Positions 52,330 through 61,654 of a stretch of 64,000 bases of DNA are shown one piece after another. The stretch's first letter is position 1, and every line of letters starts with the position of its first letter. Below the pieces are notes generated by a model. It saw nothing but the letters and a program-made list of their open reading frames with translations. It had not been told where the DNA came from and did no database searches. A program made the position numbers and the translations under genes. The stretch covers positions 48,623-112,622 of the forward strand of contig JAZOCC010000019.1 in NCBI GenBank assembly GCA_045596385.1, given 5' to 3'. The DNA is from SIG307 sp045596385 (GTDB lineage: Bacteria > Bacillota > Clostridia > Lachnospirales > Lachnospiraceae).

Positions 52330-55300
52330 TCATCTAATTTGGTTAATATCAACAAGCTCACCATCAATAATTTCAAAAACATTCCATACAGTTCCAGTTT
52401 TATTAAGAGGTACTGAATAAGTCTCTAAAAGTTGCGTTCCACAATATACACTAACCGTCGCACCAGAAAGACTCAGTGCTTTAGAATAACTATTATATTG
52501 ATTTGTGTAATCCTTCACGTAATACTGATAATCCATCTCTCGATTCACAGTAACAGTAACAGTAGTTGTTTCAGGACCATATCCAGAGACATCATCAATA
52601 TCTAATTGTGCGATCAATATCTCTCCCTCATAATAGTACTTATTAGAGTAATACACATGAAACACTTCATACTCCTGCTTTTTCCCTATGAGATGAGAAT
52701 CCAAATCTCTCGGACTTTCGCCCCATTGAAGCACTATACGATATTCCCCATCTTCCAGGATCGAAGAAAGCGCAGCATTTTGTTCATAGATATATGGAGC
52801 ACTAATAATCTCTTTATAACTTGTAATATATCCCTCTTTTTCCATTTTAAGAATATAATATCCTCTAGGTAATTGCAATGAATATCTCCCATCTGCTCCC
52901 GTTTCAAAAGTCTCTATCACATCATGCTGTGTTATATCAAGCTCTACCTCACCAGAATCCCCCGACCCCATGTATCCTCCTTTAATAACACTTACGGTGA
53001 CATTTGAAACAACTTGATTCGACTCCGCTGTTTTAATTACTCCCTTCACATCATATAATTTTAGCTTCTCTTCTGTGTTGGTTCCTTCATCATTTAACCC
53101 GTCTGGTATAAGAAGTATATCCATTAATTGTACACTGTCTCCGGCTATCCAAACGTCAGGATATATTTTCTCGACATAGCCTGGCACAAACACTTCAATC
53201 CTATATCTTCCCTCACTTAACATCAGCTCATACGAACCGTTTTTATTGTCTTCATCAACAAAACCGGGTATATCTTTTTCATCTGCGTCAAATAATTTCG
53301 ATGACGACAAATTTTTATTATCCAACTCCCCATTCACCGTGAGTGGAATAGCACGAATATATGGTAAACTCCCTGTCTCTTTTATCTTACTTGTATCTAA
53401 AGCTGATGCTACTCCATATGAAGTCGGTCCTTGACTTTCCAAAGATAAAACCTGTCCTTGCAGTATCCCAACTGAATTCCTATCAATATTTCCAATCTCT
53501 CCTGGTGTAATTACCGCCGCCTCAGTTGCCAATCTCGCATTGACCATAGGATAGAACTTTCTATTCCGATCGCATATATATCGAGATACTTTTTCGCATA
53601 TTATATCCTTCACCTGAGTAGCCGTCAACTCAGGGTTTACAGAAAAACATAATGCTGCAACCCCAGATACATACGCAGCAGCCTGTGAAGAACCGCCCCA
53701 ATATAACACTTCATCTGTAATATCAAAAATATTAGAATATCTATTGCCAGGTAATGTACTATATATATCAGCACCTGGTGCACAAACATCAACCCCTTCT
53801 CCATAGTTACTGTCAGCCCAGTAACTATATCCGGTAAATGTTTTTCCATCTCTAGTTTTTATATTACTGTAATCTATTCCAAACAAATTAGAAACATCAT
53901 ATGGAGCATTTAACTTAACTGCCCCAACTTCTATTATATGTTCTTCTACAATGGAATCCTGTATACTTGCAATTCCTCCGTATAAACTAGACTCCTTTCC
54001 TTCATTACCTGCAGACTGTACAATCAAAAAATCATATCCGTTATTAATAAGTCTCTCAAAAAAAGTTTTGTATATACTTTGTTCTTTATTAGTTAGTTTT
54101 TCATCAATATTTCCTCTACGCATACTGTAGTTAATCACTCTGCAGTCATTAAGAATCAACCAAGAAAAACAACACTTTGTTTTTATAAAACTACTCCGAG
54201 TAAACTCCGCTTCTGCTTCGAGATTCTCTTCTACTTCTGATTCAATATTTAATCCACTTGCAGCCGCATATAATTCAACATTTTTAGCAGTTCCTTTCAT
54301 CCCGACCTTATTATTATGTATTGCTGCCAAAATACCTGCCATATTTGTTCCGTGTGAATAATGTGTGATTCCTTCTTTCTTAGTAAATGATTTCTCATAA
54401 TTAAAAATCACATCTTCTGGATTTCCCCATACATCTTCAAAATCTAAATCCTCATGTTCTACATCGAAGGAACTATCCACCATTCCTACTTTTACAGTAC
54501 TCCCCTCATATTCCCATGCTCCCATTGCATCTATTGCTTCTAATCCCCAATTCGCTCCATAAGGGAATTCAACATCCCATTCCTCGTCCCACTTAGCACG
54601 TTCTGTCGCATCATCATACCATTCAAGAGTCGCTGATTCACACACTTCAATCAATTCATGAATCATTACATACTCTACAAGTACGCTTTCAGAAATTCTC
54701 TCCACATAGAAATTTAATTCATCTAATGTCTTCGGTTCCTGAAACTCAAGTTGGTAATCCCCCGTCAACACAATATATCCTACCACTGTTGCTCCATAAT
54801 CAGCAACAAATGCCTCTACTTCCTCTTGTGTCACACCTTCCTTCGTTACAACTAACAACTGGTTATCAACATAGTACATATCAGTAACTTCATCATACTG
54901 TACATGCTCTGCTTCCGGCTCTTTATACTTCACACCCTTTAAACGTTCTGCAATAACAGGGTCCATCTCATCTTCTGTACCGGTTGACGCATCACCCACT
55001 ACCGTCTGCTGCATAGTAAAGTTCTCCGGTCTCTCGTCTGCCGCACCTTCACCGGCTACAATACTGATGTGTACAGAAGAATTCGCCGCAATATCCGCAT
55101 TATACTCGGCATTCTTAAGCACATAGTGGCCCTGTTCATGAGAAACAATTACCGCATTTGCAATATCTACAATCTCCCTATTGTAATCAAACTCCAACTG
55201 CCAGTTTTCAATAGGTTCGTCAGTAAGGTTGCTGAGAATAATCGCTCCGTTACAGCCTGTTCCCCAGTCAGAATACAGAGTAAACTCCGCAGAATAGCTC

Positions 55301-55743
55301 TGTGCAGTCACTGACTCTTCTTCCATCACAAAAGAAAAGTTTTCCGGGAACGCAATCTCTCCGTTACACAATACCGTCATACCGAATGCAACACCTTCAC
55401 CCGGCTTAATATTTGCATTCCAGTCGGCGTTCTTAATCACGTAGGTATCCCCCGTGTGCTCCACCACCGTCGCATTCCAAAGATTCTGAATCTCATGGGC
55501 AAACTCAAAAGTAAGTGCCCAGTCACAGATCTCCGCATCGCCGGTATTGGCAATCTTCACATCTGCATTGAATGCGCCTTCCCATGCATCCGTCACATCA
55601 AAATCCACCTCATACCCATCATACACATAACTTTGCATCGTTCTTTCTTCTGCCGATGCCGTCTTGATGTTTACACCGAACGTGGTCAACACCATTGCAA
55701 TAGCGAGCAAACAGCTCACTAAGCGCTTCATTCCTTTCTTCAT
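52330..55743 (-). CDS. Secreted subtilase (S8) with two N-terminal CBM2-like domains
   Basis: 1137 residues from the ATG at 55743 (SD GAAGGAGGAGG). A signal peptide (about 1-31) is followed by two CBM2-like beta-sandwich domains (about 35-140 and 148-245; WNANIKPGEGVAFGM and NADIAANSSVHISI are matching C-terminal parts), a propeptide-like part, and a peptidase S8 domain. The triad is Asp423 (GMVDSS, in place of DSG/DTG), His464 (SHGTNMAG) and Ser686 (GGSSQAA). Carboxypeptidase-regulatory-like beta domains follow from about residue 800. It is an extracellular protease tethered to plant cell-wall sugars by inference. A c-di-GMP riboswitch precedes it. Confidence 0.88.
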   Translation of the reverse strand: MKKGMKRLVSCLLAIAMVLTTFGVNIKTASAEERTMQSYVYDGYEVDFDVTDAWEGAFNADVKIANTGDAEICDWALTFEFAHEIQNLWNATVVEHTGDTYVIKNADWNANIKPGEGVAFGMTVLCNGEIAFPENFSFVMEEESVTAQSYSAEFTLYSDWGTGCNGAIILSNLTDEPIENWQLEFDYNREIVDIANAVIVSHEQGHYVLKNAEYNADIAANSSVHISIVAGEGAADERPENFTMQQTVVGDASTGTEDEMDPVIAERLKGVKYKEPEAEHVQYDEVTDMYYVDNQLLVVTKEGVTQEEVEAFVADYGATVVGYIVLTGDYQLEFQEPKTLDELNFYVERISESVLVEYVMIHELIEVCESATLEWYDDATERAKWDEEWDVEFPYGANWGLEAIDAMGAWEYEGSTVKVGMVDSSFDVEHEDLDFEDVWGNPEDVIFNYEKSFTKKEGITHYSHGTNMAGILAAIHNNKVGMKGTAKNVELYAAASGLNIESEVEENLEAEAEFTRSSFIKTKCCFSWLILNDCRVINYSMRRGNIDEKLTNKEQSIYKTFFERLINNGYDFLIVQSAGNEGKESSLYGGIASIQDSIVEEHIIEVGAVKLNAPYDVSNLFGIDYSNIKTRDGKTFTGYSYWADSNYGEGVDVCAPGADIYSTLPGNRYSNIFDITDEVLYWGGSSQAAAYVSGVAALCFSVNPELTATQVKDIICEKVSRYICDRNRKFYPMVNARLATEAAVITPGEIGNIDRNSVGILQGQVLSLESQGPTSYGVASALDTSKIKETGSLPYIRAIPLTVNGELDNKNLSSSKLFDADEKDIPGFVDEDNKNGSYELMLSEGRYRIEVFVPGYVEKIYPDVWIAGDSVQLMDILLIPDGLNDEGTNTEEKLKLYDVKGVIKTAESNQVVSNVTVSVIKGGYMGSGDSGEVELDITQHDVIETFETGADGRYSLQLPRGYYILKMEKEGYITSYKEIISAPYIYEQNAALSSILEDGEYRIVLQWGESPRDLDSHLIGKKQEYEVFHVYYSNKYYYEGEILIAQLDIDDVSGYGPETTTVTVTVNREMDYQYYVKDYTNQYNSYSKALSLSGATVSVYCGTQLLETYSVPLNKTGTVWNVFEIIDGELVDINQIR

Positions 55744-55784
55744 TGAAACCTCCTCCTTCTGCACTATGGTCATACATAGGAAAA

Positions 55785-55884
55785 GGCCGCAAACCACCCT
55801 TCATGATTTGCAGCCGAACTATCATAGCACATTGTGCCTTAGACTCCAAGCTTTGCGCCCCTAGGTTTTCCTAAGTATGCCAAT
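55785..55884 (-). promoter_or_regulatory. Probable c-di-GMP-I riboswitch with terminator
   Basis: On the minus strand the RNA contains GGGCGCAAAGC, then GUCUAAGG, then CUAUGAUAGUUCGGCUGC, the conserved core of GEMM/c-di-GMP-I aptamers. P1 pairs 55878-55884 with 55806-55812 (one mismatch). The 3' strand of P1 overlaps a terminator stem (55805-55815 with 55785-55795) followed by TTTTCC. Ligand binding would oppose the terminator, so it should be an ON switch for the subtilase. Confidence 0.75.
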
Positions 55885-55900
55885 ATTGATATATAGCTTG

Positions 55901-55929
55901 ATTATATCACGCAATTCGTCCAATGTCAA
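55901..55929 (-). promoter_or_regulatory. Consensus promoter of the riboswitch/subtilase unit
   Basis: Minus-strand TTGACA, 17-base spacer, TATAAT. Transcription would start just in front of the aptamer. Confidence 0.85.
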
Positions 55930-55939
55930 TAGACCCCTC

Positions 55940-56026
55940 TTAACATATTAAACCTCTTAATTGAATTTTATTCGAAGCTTCTTGATCACTCAACTGAGCC
56001 CCGCATGAACATGTCATTCTTGCCAT
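55940..56026 (-). pseudogene. Truncated CxC protein gene (MARMTCSCG type)
   Basis: 28 codons with a GAGG SD, starting MARMTCSCGAQLSDQE and stopping after LRGLIC. The start resembles longer proteins of Clostridia that begin with MARMTC and a zinc-type CxC pair, so this looks like a remnant of such a gene. Confidence 0.35.
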
Positions 56027-56153
56027 ACTTCTACCTCTTTATAATCCCTTCAATCGTCCATATTTCAACATTTTCAGATAATGTTCCATCATATTTTCTC
56101 GCAGCACGTTTCATAATTTATTCGCTTTCTATGACACTTCTTCCTACTAAGGA

Positions 56154-57236
56154 TCAAACCATTCTTCTGCGATTTTGCGTGATTATCCCACTATCTCTTG
56201 CAGAAAAAAGATACGAATTCTTCTCATTAAATCTTACCTCATCGTCAGAGATAAAAAGTGGTATCAAGTTCGTCATCACACCAAGGCCAATAACACTTTC
56301 TTGAGAAATTTCTCCTTTTAGAGCTAATAATTCGGCCCCTGTAGTTATTGCTAGCGGAACCAAAGAACGAAGAGTCTTTTTAAAAGTTCTCATATTTCTT
56401 GTACGAATCAATTCATCAATCTCATTTACTTCATCAGCTATCTCTCTTCGGAATCTCGCTATCCTTTCACGAACCTCTTCTCCATTTGTACAATGCCTCA
56501 ACTGCCACTGAAAATCCTCAATTCTTTGCCTAAAACTACTCAGTTGCCTCATATGTTCATCCTTAAATCTAATAATGTCCTCCAGAGGAATATCCATCGC
56601 AGGCATCGGAAGTATCTCTTGCATCGCAACACCTAAATATGCTTGCTTATTCTCTAATTGCTTTGTTGAGTTCCTTACATACGGATAATAGAACTTACTA
56701 ATCTTGTCTGTACCAATATCCATATTGTCATGAGCAGCCGCCAAATACCTTGCCAGTACAGACATATAAATCTCTGCATCTTGTGACCTCATATTAATCC
56801 ATGGGCCGTCGCAGTTCTTTAATGCAACACCCTCCTCAATTAACATATCCAACACCATTGCCGGGGCTTTGTCAATATGAACCATACTCCCCATCTCCAT
56901 ACTCATTTTTTCTACATGTACGAGCGAGTATTCCTCCGGTCTGCGATTTCTTTCGCGTACATTTCTCCATTTTCTACGATACCGAAGATTCTTGTTTACC
57001 TCTTCACAAAATCTTATACATAACTCATCATTGTTTTGCAACTCAATTGGAAATACCGGGTTATATAGTCCCGCCGAACGCAATGCCTCCACCTCATTAG
57101 AATTTACTTCATCATAATTCGCCCCTGGCACTATAGAGGCCACCTCATCCCAATACAAGATTGCATTCCTTAGCCAATACCCATCTTCTATCTTTATTGT
57201 TGGGTAATACAAAATGCTTTTTTTCTCATTTTCCAT
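56154..57236 (-). CDS. DUF6236-like protein
   Basis: 360 residues from the ATG at 57236; the TTG-initiated frame to 57299 would overlap the promoter. The opening ILYYPTIKIEDGYWLRNAILYWDEVASIVPG is the hallmark of DUF6236, a helical family of unknown function found in accessory regions. A hydrophobic segment near residue 300 (TTGAELLALKGEISQESVIGLGVMTNLIP, part) may be membrane associated. It sits beside the IetAS-like genes. A role in defence is possible but not shown. Confidence 0.7.
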   Translation of the reverse strand: MENEKKSILYYPTIKIEDGYWLRNAILYWDEVASIVPGANYDEVNSNEVEALRSAGLYNPVFPIELQNNDELCIRFCEEVNKNLRYRRKWRNVRERNRRPEEYSLVHVEKMSMEMGSMVHIDKAPAMVLDMLIEEGVALKNCDGPWINMRSQDAEIYMSVLARYLAAAHDNMDIGTDKISKFYYPYVRNSTKQLENKQAYLGVAMQEILPMPAMDIPLEDIIRFKDEHMRQLSSFRQRIEDFQWQLRHCTNGEEVRERIARFRREIADEVNEIDELIRTRNMRTFKKTLRSLVPLAITTGAELLALKGEISQESVIGLGVMTNLIPLFISDDEVRFNEKNSYLFSARDSGIITQNRRRMV

Positions 57237-57437
57237 ATACGTCACCGATCCTTTGTAATCAAACGGTTCATTGTTCTCATACAGTATACCACACTTCAAA
57301 TATAATAGAAATACCTATCGTCATCTTTTAATAGAACTTTATTAAACCATCTTTTTATCTGCTTCTTTGATACAGTGTCTTTTTCATCGTTACACTTCAT
57401 TCACTCTTATTATACTCATCTGCCCAACTAGCACAAA

Positions 57438-57463
57438 TGGGATAGAGCAAATACTCTATCCCA
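57438..57463. terminator. Terminator after the IetS-like gene
   Basis: A perfect 10-bp stem (57438-57447 with 57454-57463), 40 bases after the stop at 57503; the following T-run is short. Confidence 0.55.
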
Positions 57464-57502
57464 CCAGACCCTCAAAAACATTGATTACCTACAATATTGA
57501 CA

Positions 57503-60112
57503 TTAAACTCTTTCTCTGCTTCGCGGAACACGAATTCTATTCTTTAACAAATCATACAATTTCACACTCTCATCTTGAACTTGATATGTAACCACCAAAG
57601 CATATTCTTGCTTTGCTGTGGACCAATTTTTCTTACAATCTACGACAAGATAATAATTATCGCCATATGGTGACCGCGAAAATTCAAATGTACCTTTTTG
57701 TAAAGTTCCATGTTCTCTCAAAGTTTTACCGCAATTTTCCATATCGCAGACATATCTTTTCTCAAATCTTTCTGTTTTATCCTCTTCATCTAAGCCAGCT
57801 TGTGAAGCGCATACTTGGTATACTTCATCCAAGTCTTTACCTCGTATTAGCTCAAAGGACATCGATTTTCCCAAATAATCCATCCTAGTCTTTCTTACAT
57901 CTGGATTGTATGCCAAAGAAACAGTAATTTTCTTTTTCCCTTTTGCCACTTCAAACTCTTTAGGAATCGGAAGTTCAAAAATATGCGTTTTATCAACTTC
58001 AATTGCATTTTCTTCTCGCATATCCGCAAGCAACATTACATTCTGTTCAAAAGAATCTACAGCCACTTCTTTAATTGGATATCCGTATCCAACTAAATAA
58101 TGCAACATTTTTTTCTTGTTGCATGTAATCTGTCCTTTAACATTTTGTTTATAGATTTCTTGAATATTGGTTATAAATTCCGGATTCCCTTCTATCTTAT
58201 CAATTTGTAGTTCTATTTCCTTTGGAATAAATGAAGCACTTGTCAAAATAGCTCTAACCAAATTATTAGAAGCTTCCGGATATCGTGATAACACCAGAGC
58301 TGCAATATGTGAAACATACGGTGCCGCCAAACTCGTCCCTATATCCTGACAAAACAATCCATCTGTCAACTTATTAGAAAAAGATAAAATACCACATCCT
58401 ACATTCTTGCTTGTTTTCGCTGAAAGCGTATTAAATACAACATCTCCAGCATAAGCAACAAGTTCTGGCTTTATTGATTTCTGTATCCCCGGCCCAATAC
58501 GAGTTCCAGAAGACACTTGATTATCTCTCGATATTGCCAGGTAATCAATCCTCTCATCACTTAATGAATAAGGAACCTTAGAATTTGCCATTCCACCTAC
58601 TGTAAGCGAAATACAAGAAGCTGCCGGATCAATAATTCTTGCATTCGAATCTGTAAAAAAGTATCGAGGATATTCGTTCAAAATCCCTTGAACATCGTGT
58701 TCCCACGCATAATCGTAGTTACCGGATGAAACGACAAATAATATATCATACTCACATTGTAATTCATCCAAAACACAAGTCCATGCTCTTGGTTTTTTAT
58801 CATCATATGGAAAATTCATATCACCTTGAGATAAATTAAAAATGCGGCAGCCATAATTTCCATTAAAGTATTCCACAATTTCACGCATCTGATTTACAAT
58901 CAATTTTTCATGCATGTGTGTATATTTCTTTACTATTGCCTTTGTTTCTAATACTCTTGTTTTAATATCTAACCCGTTAAATAATTCTTCTTCCGTAATC
59001 CCTCCGGAAAAATAATTATAGAGCAACTCCTCTTGCTCAAAACTTATCTCTATCTTTTCATCACCTAATTCTTTTATGCACAAATCAAAATCACCTATGT
59101 ATTGACCATCATGTATTTTGGCATTATAAAGATAAATTTGAGGAAAAAATGGCTGTCTAGGATTAACAATTCCATATTCACAGATTCCAGCAACCATTGT
59201 TCCATGCCCATCAATATCATTTTCATTTGGTGTATATCCATCTGTAGCATAAAACGTTTTCGCATCACCAATGGCATCCTTGAGCAAAGGATGTCCTGAT
59301 AGCACTCCACTATCTATAACACAAATAGCTGCCGATTCTTCTGTTAACTTTTCATTACTATACTTAATATCGTTCAAACCGACATCCTTAAGAAATGTCC
59401 TCTCGGCTCGCTTAATGTGGTAATTTGGTATTCTATCAATTTTATATACCAACGGGTGCTTAAGGAAATAAGGCAATTGCTTTTTCTGCACTTTTAATCG
59501 CACCACAGCAACCGCTTGTGATACATATTTATCACAATATTTCAGACAGTTCTGTTCTGCATTTGTTATAAATTCATATGCTTTCTCTTGAGTTTCTTTT
59601 ATGGAATCAAATACCCAAAGATAACAATCAATATAATCTATCTCTGAAAGTTTATCAATATCTTGTCCTATTCTATCTTTTTCATCCCATCTAGAAACAC
59701 ATTTAATAGCTGAGAAAAGAGCTTCATTCTCAATTTTAGTACGAGCTATTATACCCTGTTTATAATTACAAATTGCATTATTAAACTCTTTCAACTCATA
59801 GTCATCTGCGAACAGTACCATAAGTTCTTTATCTTCTGTATCAATTACCTTTAACCCCATTGTCTCCAACTTACTTATATTTTCTTCTGTAAAGCTGGAA
59901 TCTTTTTCCAATTCAACTTTCATAACCAAATGCGGTTGAAATCTAAAACGCTGTACATCATTAAGATTCTCTGCAACATGATTTTGTACTTGTAAAAGCA
60001 AATCCCCCCCATGTTGCACATTATTCTTTGGTGCACTCCCCGGAACAAAACCTTTGCGTTTTCTTCTATTTTGCGATGGCTTATCAACTTTCGTAAAATA
60101 CAAATGTTCCAT
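57503..60112 (-). CDS. ietS: IetS-like subtilase (S8), partner of an AAA ATPase
   Basis: 869 residues without a signal peptide, so it is cytosolic. The N-terminal region of about 260 residues (KPSQNRRKRKGFVPG at the start) is followed by the S8 domain: Asp267 in VIDSG, His303 in DGHGTMVAG, Ser594 in DIGTSLAAPYV, and a C-terminal beta-rich part. The paired ATPase gene ends two bases before this start, and its last codons contain the SD. IetAS was first described as a plasmid incompatibility/toxin-antitoxin pair in Agrobacterium and later as an antiphage system (Gao_Iet). The AT-rich codon use differs from the first 46 kb. Confidence 0.82.
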   Translation of the reverse strand: MEHLYFTKVDKPSQNRRKRKGFVPGSAPKNNVQHGGDLLLQVQNHVAENLNDVQRFRFQPHLVMKVELEKDSSFTEENISKLETMGLKVIDTEDKELMVLFADDYELKEFNNAICNYKQGIIARTKIENEALFSAIKCVSRWDEKDRIGQDIDKLSEIDYIDCYLWVFDSIKETQEKAYEFITNAEQNCLKYCDKYVSQAVAVVRLKVQKKQLPYFLKHPLVYKIDRIPNYHIKRAERTFLKDVGLNDIKYSNEKLTEESAAICVIDSGVLSGHPLLKDAIGDAKTFYATDGYTPNENDIDGHGTMVAGICEYGIVNPRQPFFPQIYLYNAKIHDGQYIGDFDLCIKELGDEKIEISFEQEELLYNYFSGGITEEELFNGLDIKTRVLETKAIVKKYTHMHEKLIVNQMREIVEYFNGNYGCRIFNLSQGDMNFPYDDKKPRAWTCVLDELQCEYDILFVVSSGNYDYAWEHDVQGILNEYPRYFFTDSNARIIDPAASCISLTVGGMANSKVPYSLSDERIDYLAISRDNQVSSGTRIGPGIQKSIKPELVAYAGDVVFNTLSAKTSKNVGCGILSFSNKLTDGLFCQDIGTSLAAPYVSHIAALVLSRYPEASNNLVRAILTSASFIPKEIELQIDKIEGNPEFITNIQEIYKQNVKGQITCNKKKMLHYLVGYGYPIKEVAVDSFEQNVMLLADMREENAIEVDKTHIFELPIPKEFEVAKGKKKITVSLAYNPDVRKTRMDYLGKSMSFELIRGKDLDEVYQVCASQAGLDEEDKTERFEKRYVCDMENCGKTLREHGTLQKGTFEFSRSPYGDNYYLVVDCKKNWSTAKQEYALVVTYQVQDESVKLYDLLKNRIRVPRSRERV

Positions 60113-60114
60113 AA

Positions 60115-61125
60115 TTATTCTCCAATTTTCTTAATCATATCCGCACGTTTCTGCTCTAACCGTACATTTTCAGAAAACACTGTATCTGTTATAGGACAAT
60201 TTCCATTGATAATACAACTTTTAATTGACTCCAAGCATACCCTTTCTATGTCAGAATACGAACACCCTTGCAATTCCTTAGCAAACCTCTCAACATCAAG
60301 GCACTCCACTTCAAAAGAACGAAGTTTCTTTTTAATCAAATATACTATCTGCTCGTAATTGGGTTTATCAAACATTATAATCTCATCAAAACGTCTCCAC
60401 AATGCTTTATCAATTGTCTTCTCATGATTAGTTGCTGCTATCACTATAGAATCACATGTAAATCCATCTAGAATCTGCAAAAAAGAATTCACAACTCGTT
60501 TTAATTCGCTATGTTCATCTACCGTATCTCTGCTTTTTCCTATAGCATCAAATTCATCAAAGAATAGAATCCAATTATTCTTACTTGCATAATCAAATAT
60601 TTTTCGGATATTTGAAGATGTTTCACCCAAGTATGAAGATATCAATCCATCAAAACAAGTATATAATATCGGCAAATCTAATGCATTTGCCACGACTTCA
60701 GCACACAATGTTTTTCCGCATCCAGGAGGACCACAGAATAGAAGTTTCTTTTTCGGCTCTAACCCATATGCCTTTAATATCTCCTTCTTCTCATATTCCA
60801 CAATAATATTATCTAACTGTTTCCTTATTTCATCTGATAAAACAATATCTTCAAAGCTCTTCTGGGGATAAATAATCCTAACCAATTCTGTTCCATTATC
60901 TTTGTCTTTAGGCAAATCTGTAACTCGATTAATTTTATTCGTAAAAGGCTTTATCTGACTGTTATCTGGTGAAGATGTCAATATCTTTCTTAATTTATTA
61001 GCCAACACATAGTGATTTTTGGCTTTTTCCTCTTCAATTAATGTCGTTCCCGCTTTCATAAAGGCATTATCATCATTATTTCTGTATGCCTCGAACAAAG
61101 CTATCAACAATTCTCCTGTCGTCAT
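60115..61125 (-). CDS. ietA: IetA-like AAA ATPase
   Basis: 336 residues from the ATG at 61125, nine bases after AAAAAGGAG; a TTG-initiated frame begins at 61155 without an SD. A helical N-terminus (about 1-75) is followed by one AAA module: Walker A GPPGCGKT (132-139), Walker B ILFFDEFDAI (186-195), sensor and Arg finger in ALWRRFDE. It is thought to control the subtilase, as in other ATPase-subtilase pairs. It lies 61 bases downstream of the DUF1413 gene and two bases upstream of the subtilase. Confidence 0.85.
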   Translation of the reverse strand: MTTGELLIALFEAYRNNDDNAFMKAGTTLIEEEKAKNHYVLANKLRKILTSSPDNSQIKPFTNKINRVTDLPKDKDNGTELVRIIYPQKSFEDIVLSDEIRKQLDNIIVEYEKKEILKAYGLEPKKKLLFCGPPGCGKTLCAEVVANALDLPILYTCFDGLISSYLGETSSNIRKIFDYASKNNWILFFDEFDAIGKSRDTVDEHSELKRVVNSFLQILDGFTCDSIVIAATNHEKTIDKALWRRFDEIIMFDKPNYEQIVYLIKKKLRSFEVECLDVERFAKELQGCSYSDIERVCLESIKSCIINGNCPITDTVFSENVRLEQKRADMIKKIGE

Positions 61126-61186
61126 CTCAATCTGCTCCTTTTTAGCAATACTCAATATCTAACAAACAACTTTAAAATACATAAAA

Positions 61187-61417
61187 TCAAATACGTTGAT
61201 ACTTTTGTTGGCCAGATGATGTTTTCTTTATCGGCTTAACTATATTAGCATTTTGCTGTGTCCAATTCAAAAATAATGTGCCTAATAATAACCTATCTTT
61301 CCTAGGAATCCTGTTCCATAAGTATCCTTTAAACAATTCTCTGATTAAGAATACTTCTCCACTATTAAGTTCTTCTATTTCATGTATGGCAAATTCCAAC
61401 AATTGATTAACATTCAT
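61187..61417 (-). CDS. DUF1413-like small protein leading the IetAS operon
   Basis: 76 residues from the ATG at 61417 (SD AGGAG). The pattern LNSGEVFLIRELFKGYLW then WNRIPRKDRLLLGTLFLNW and a basic GQQKYQRI end matches DUF1413, small proteins probably of winged-helix fold. The promoter 32 bases upstream drives all three genes. A role as regulator or antitoxin of the pair is an inference from position. Confidence 0.68.
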   Translation of the reverse strand: MNVNQLLEFAIHEIEELNSGEVFLIRELFKGYLWNRIPRKDRLLLGTLFLNWTQQNANIVKPIKKTSSGQQKYQRI

Positions 61418-61448
61418 ACGTCTTCTCCTAACAACATTGTTAATAATG

Positions 61449-61477
61449 ATTATATATAACATTTATTATTTCGTCAA
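61449..61477 (-). promoter_or_regulatory. Promoter of the DUF1413-ietA-ietS operon
   Basis: Minus-strand TTGACG, 17-base spacer, TATAAT, 32 bases before the start codon at 61417. Confidence 0.75.
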
Positions 61478-61654
61478 GATTTCTATGCCAATCAAACAAT
61501 TTTTCCTTATACATCTTCCGACTATGCAAACCGAATTTAAACCGACAATAAATACAGGTTTTATCACCGGGTCTTAATATTTTTTACCTTGGCATTGGGT
61601 TTTGTATAATTTCTAACTCTTGCCATTCTATTTCACGCATAGCTTCTGAATCTG

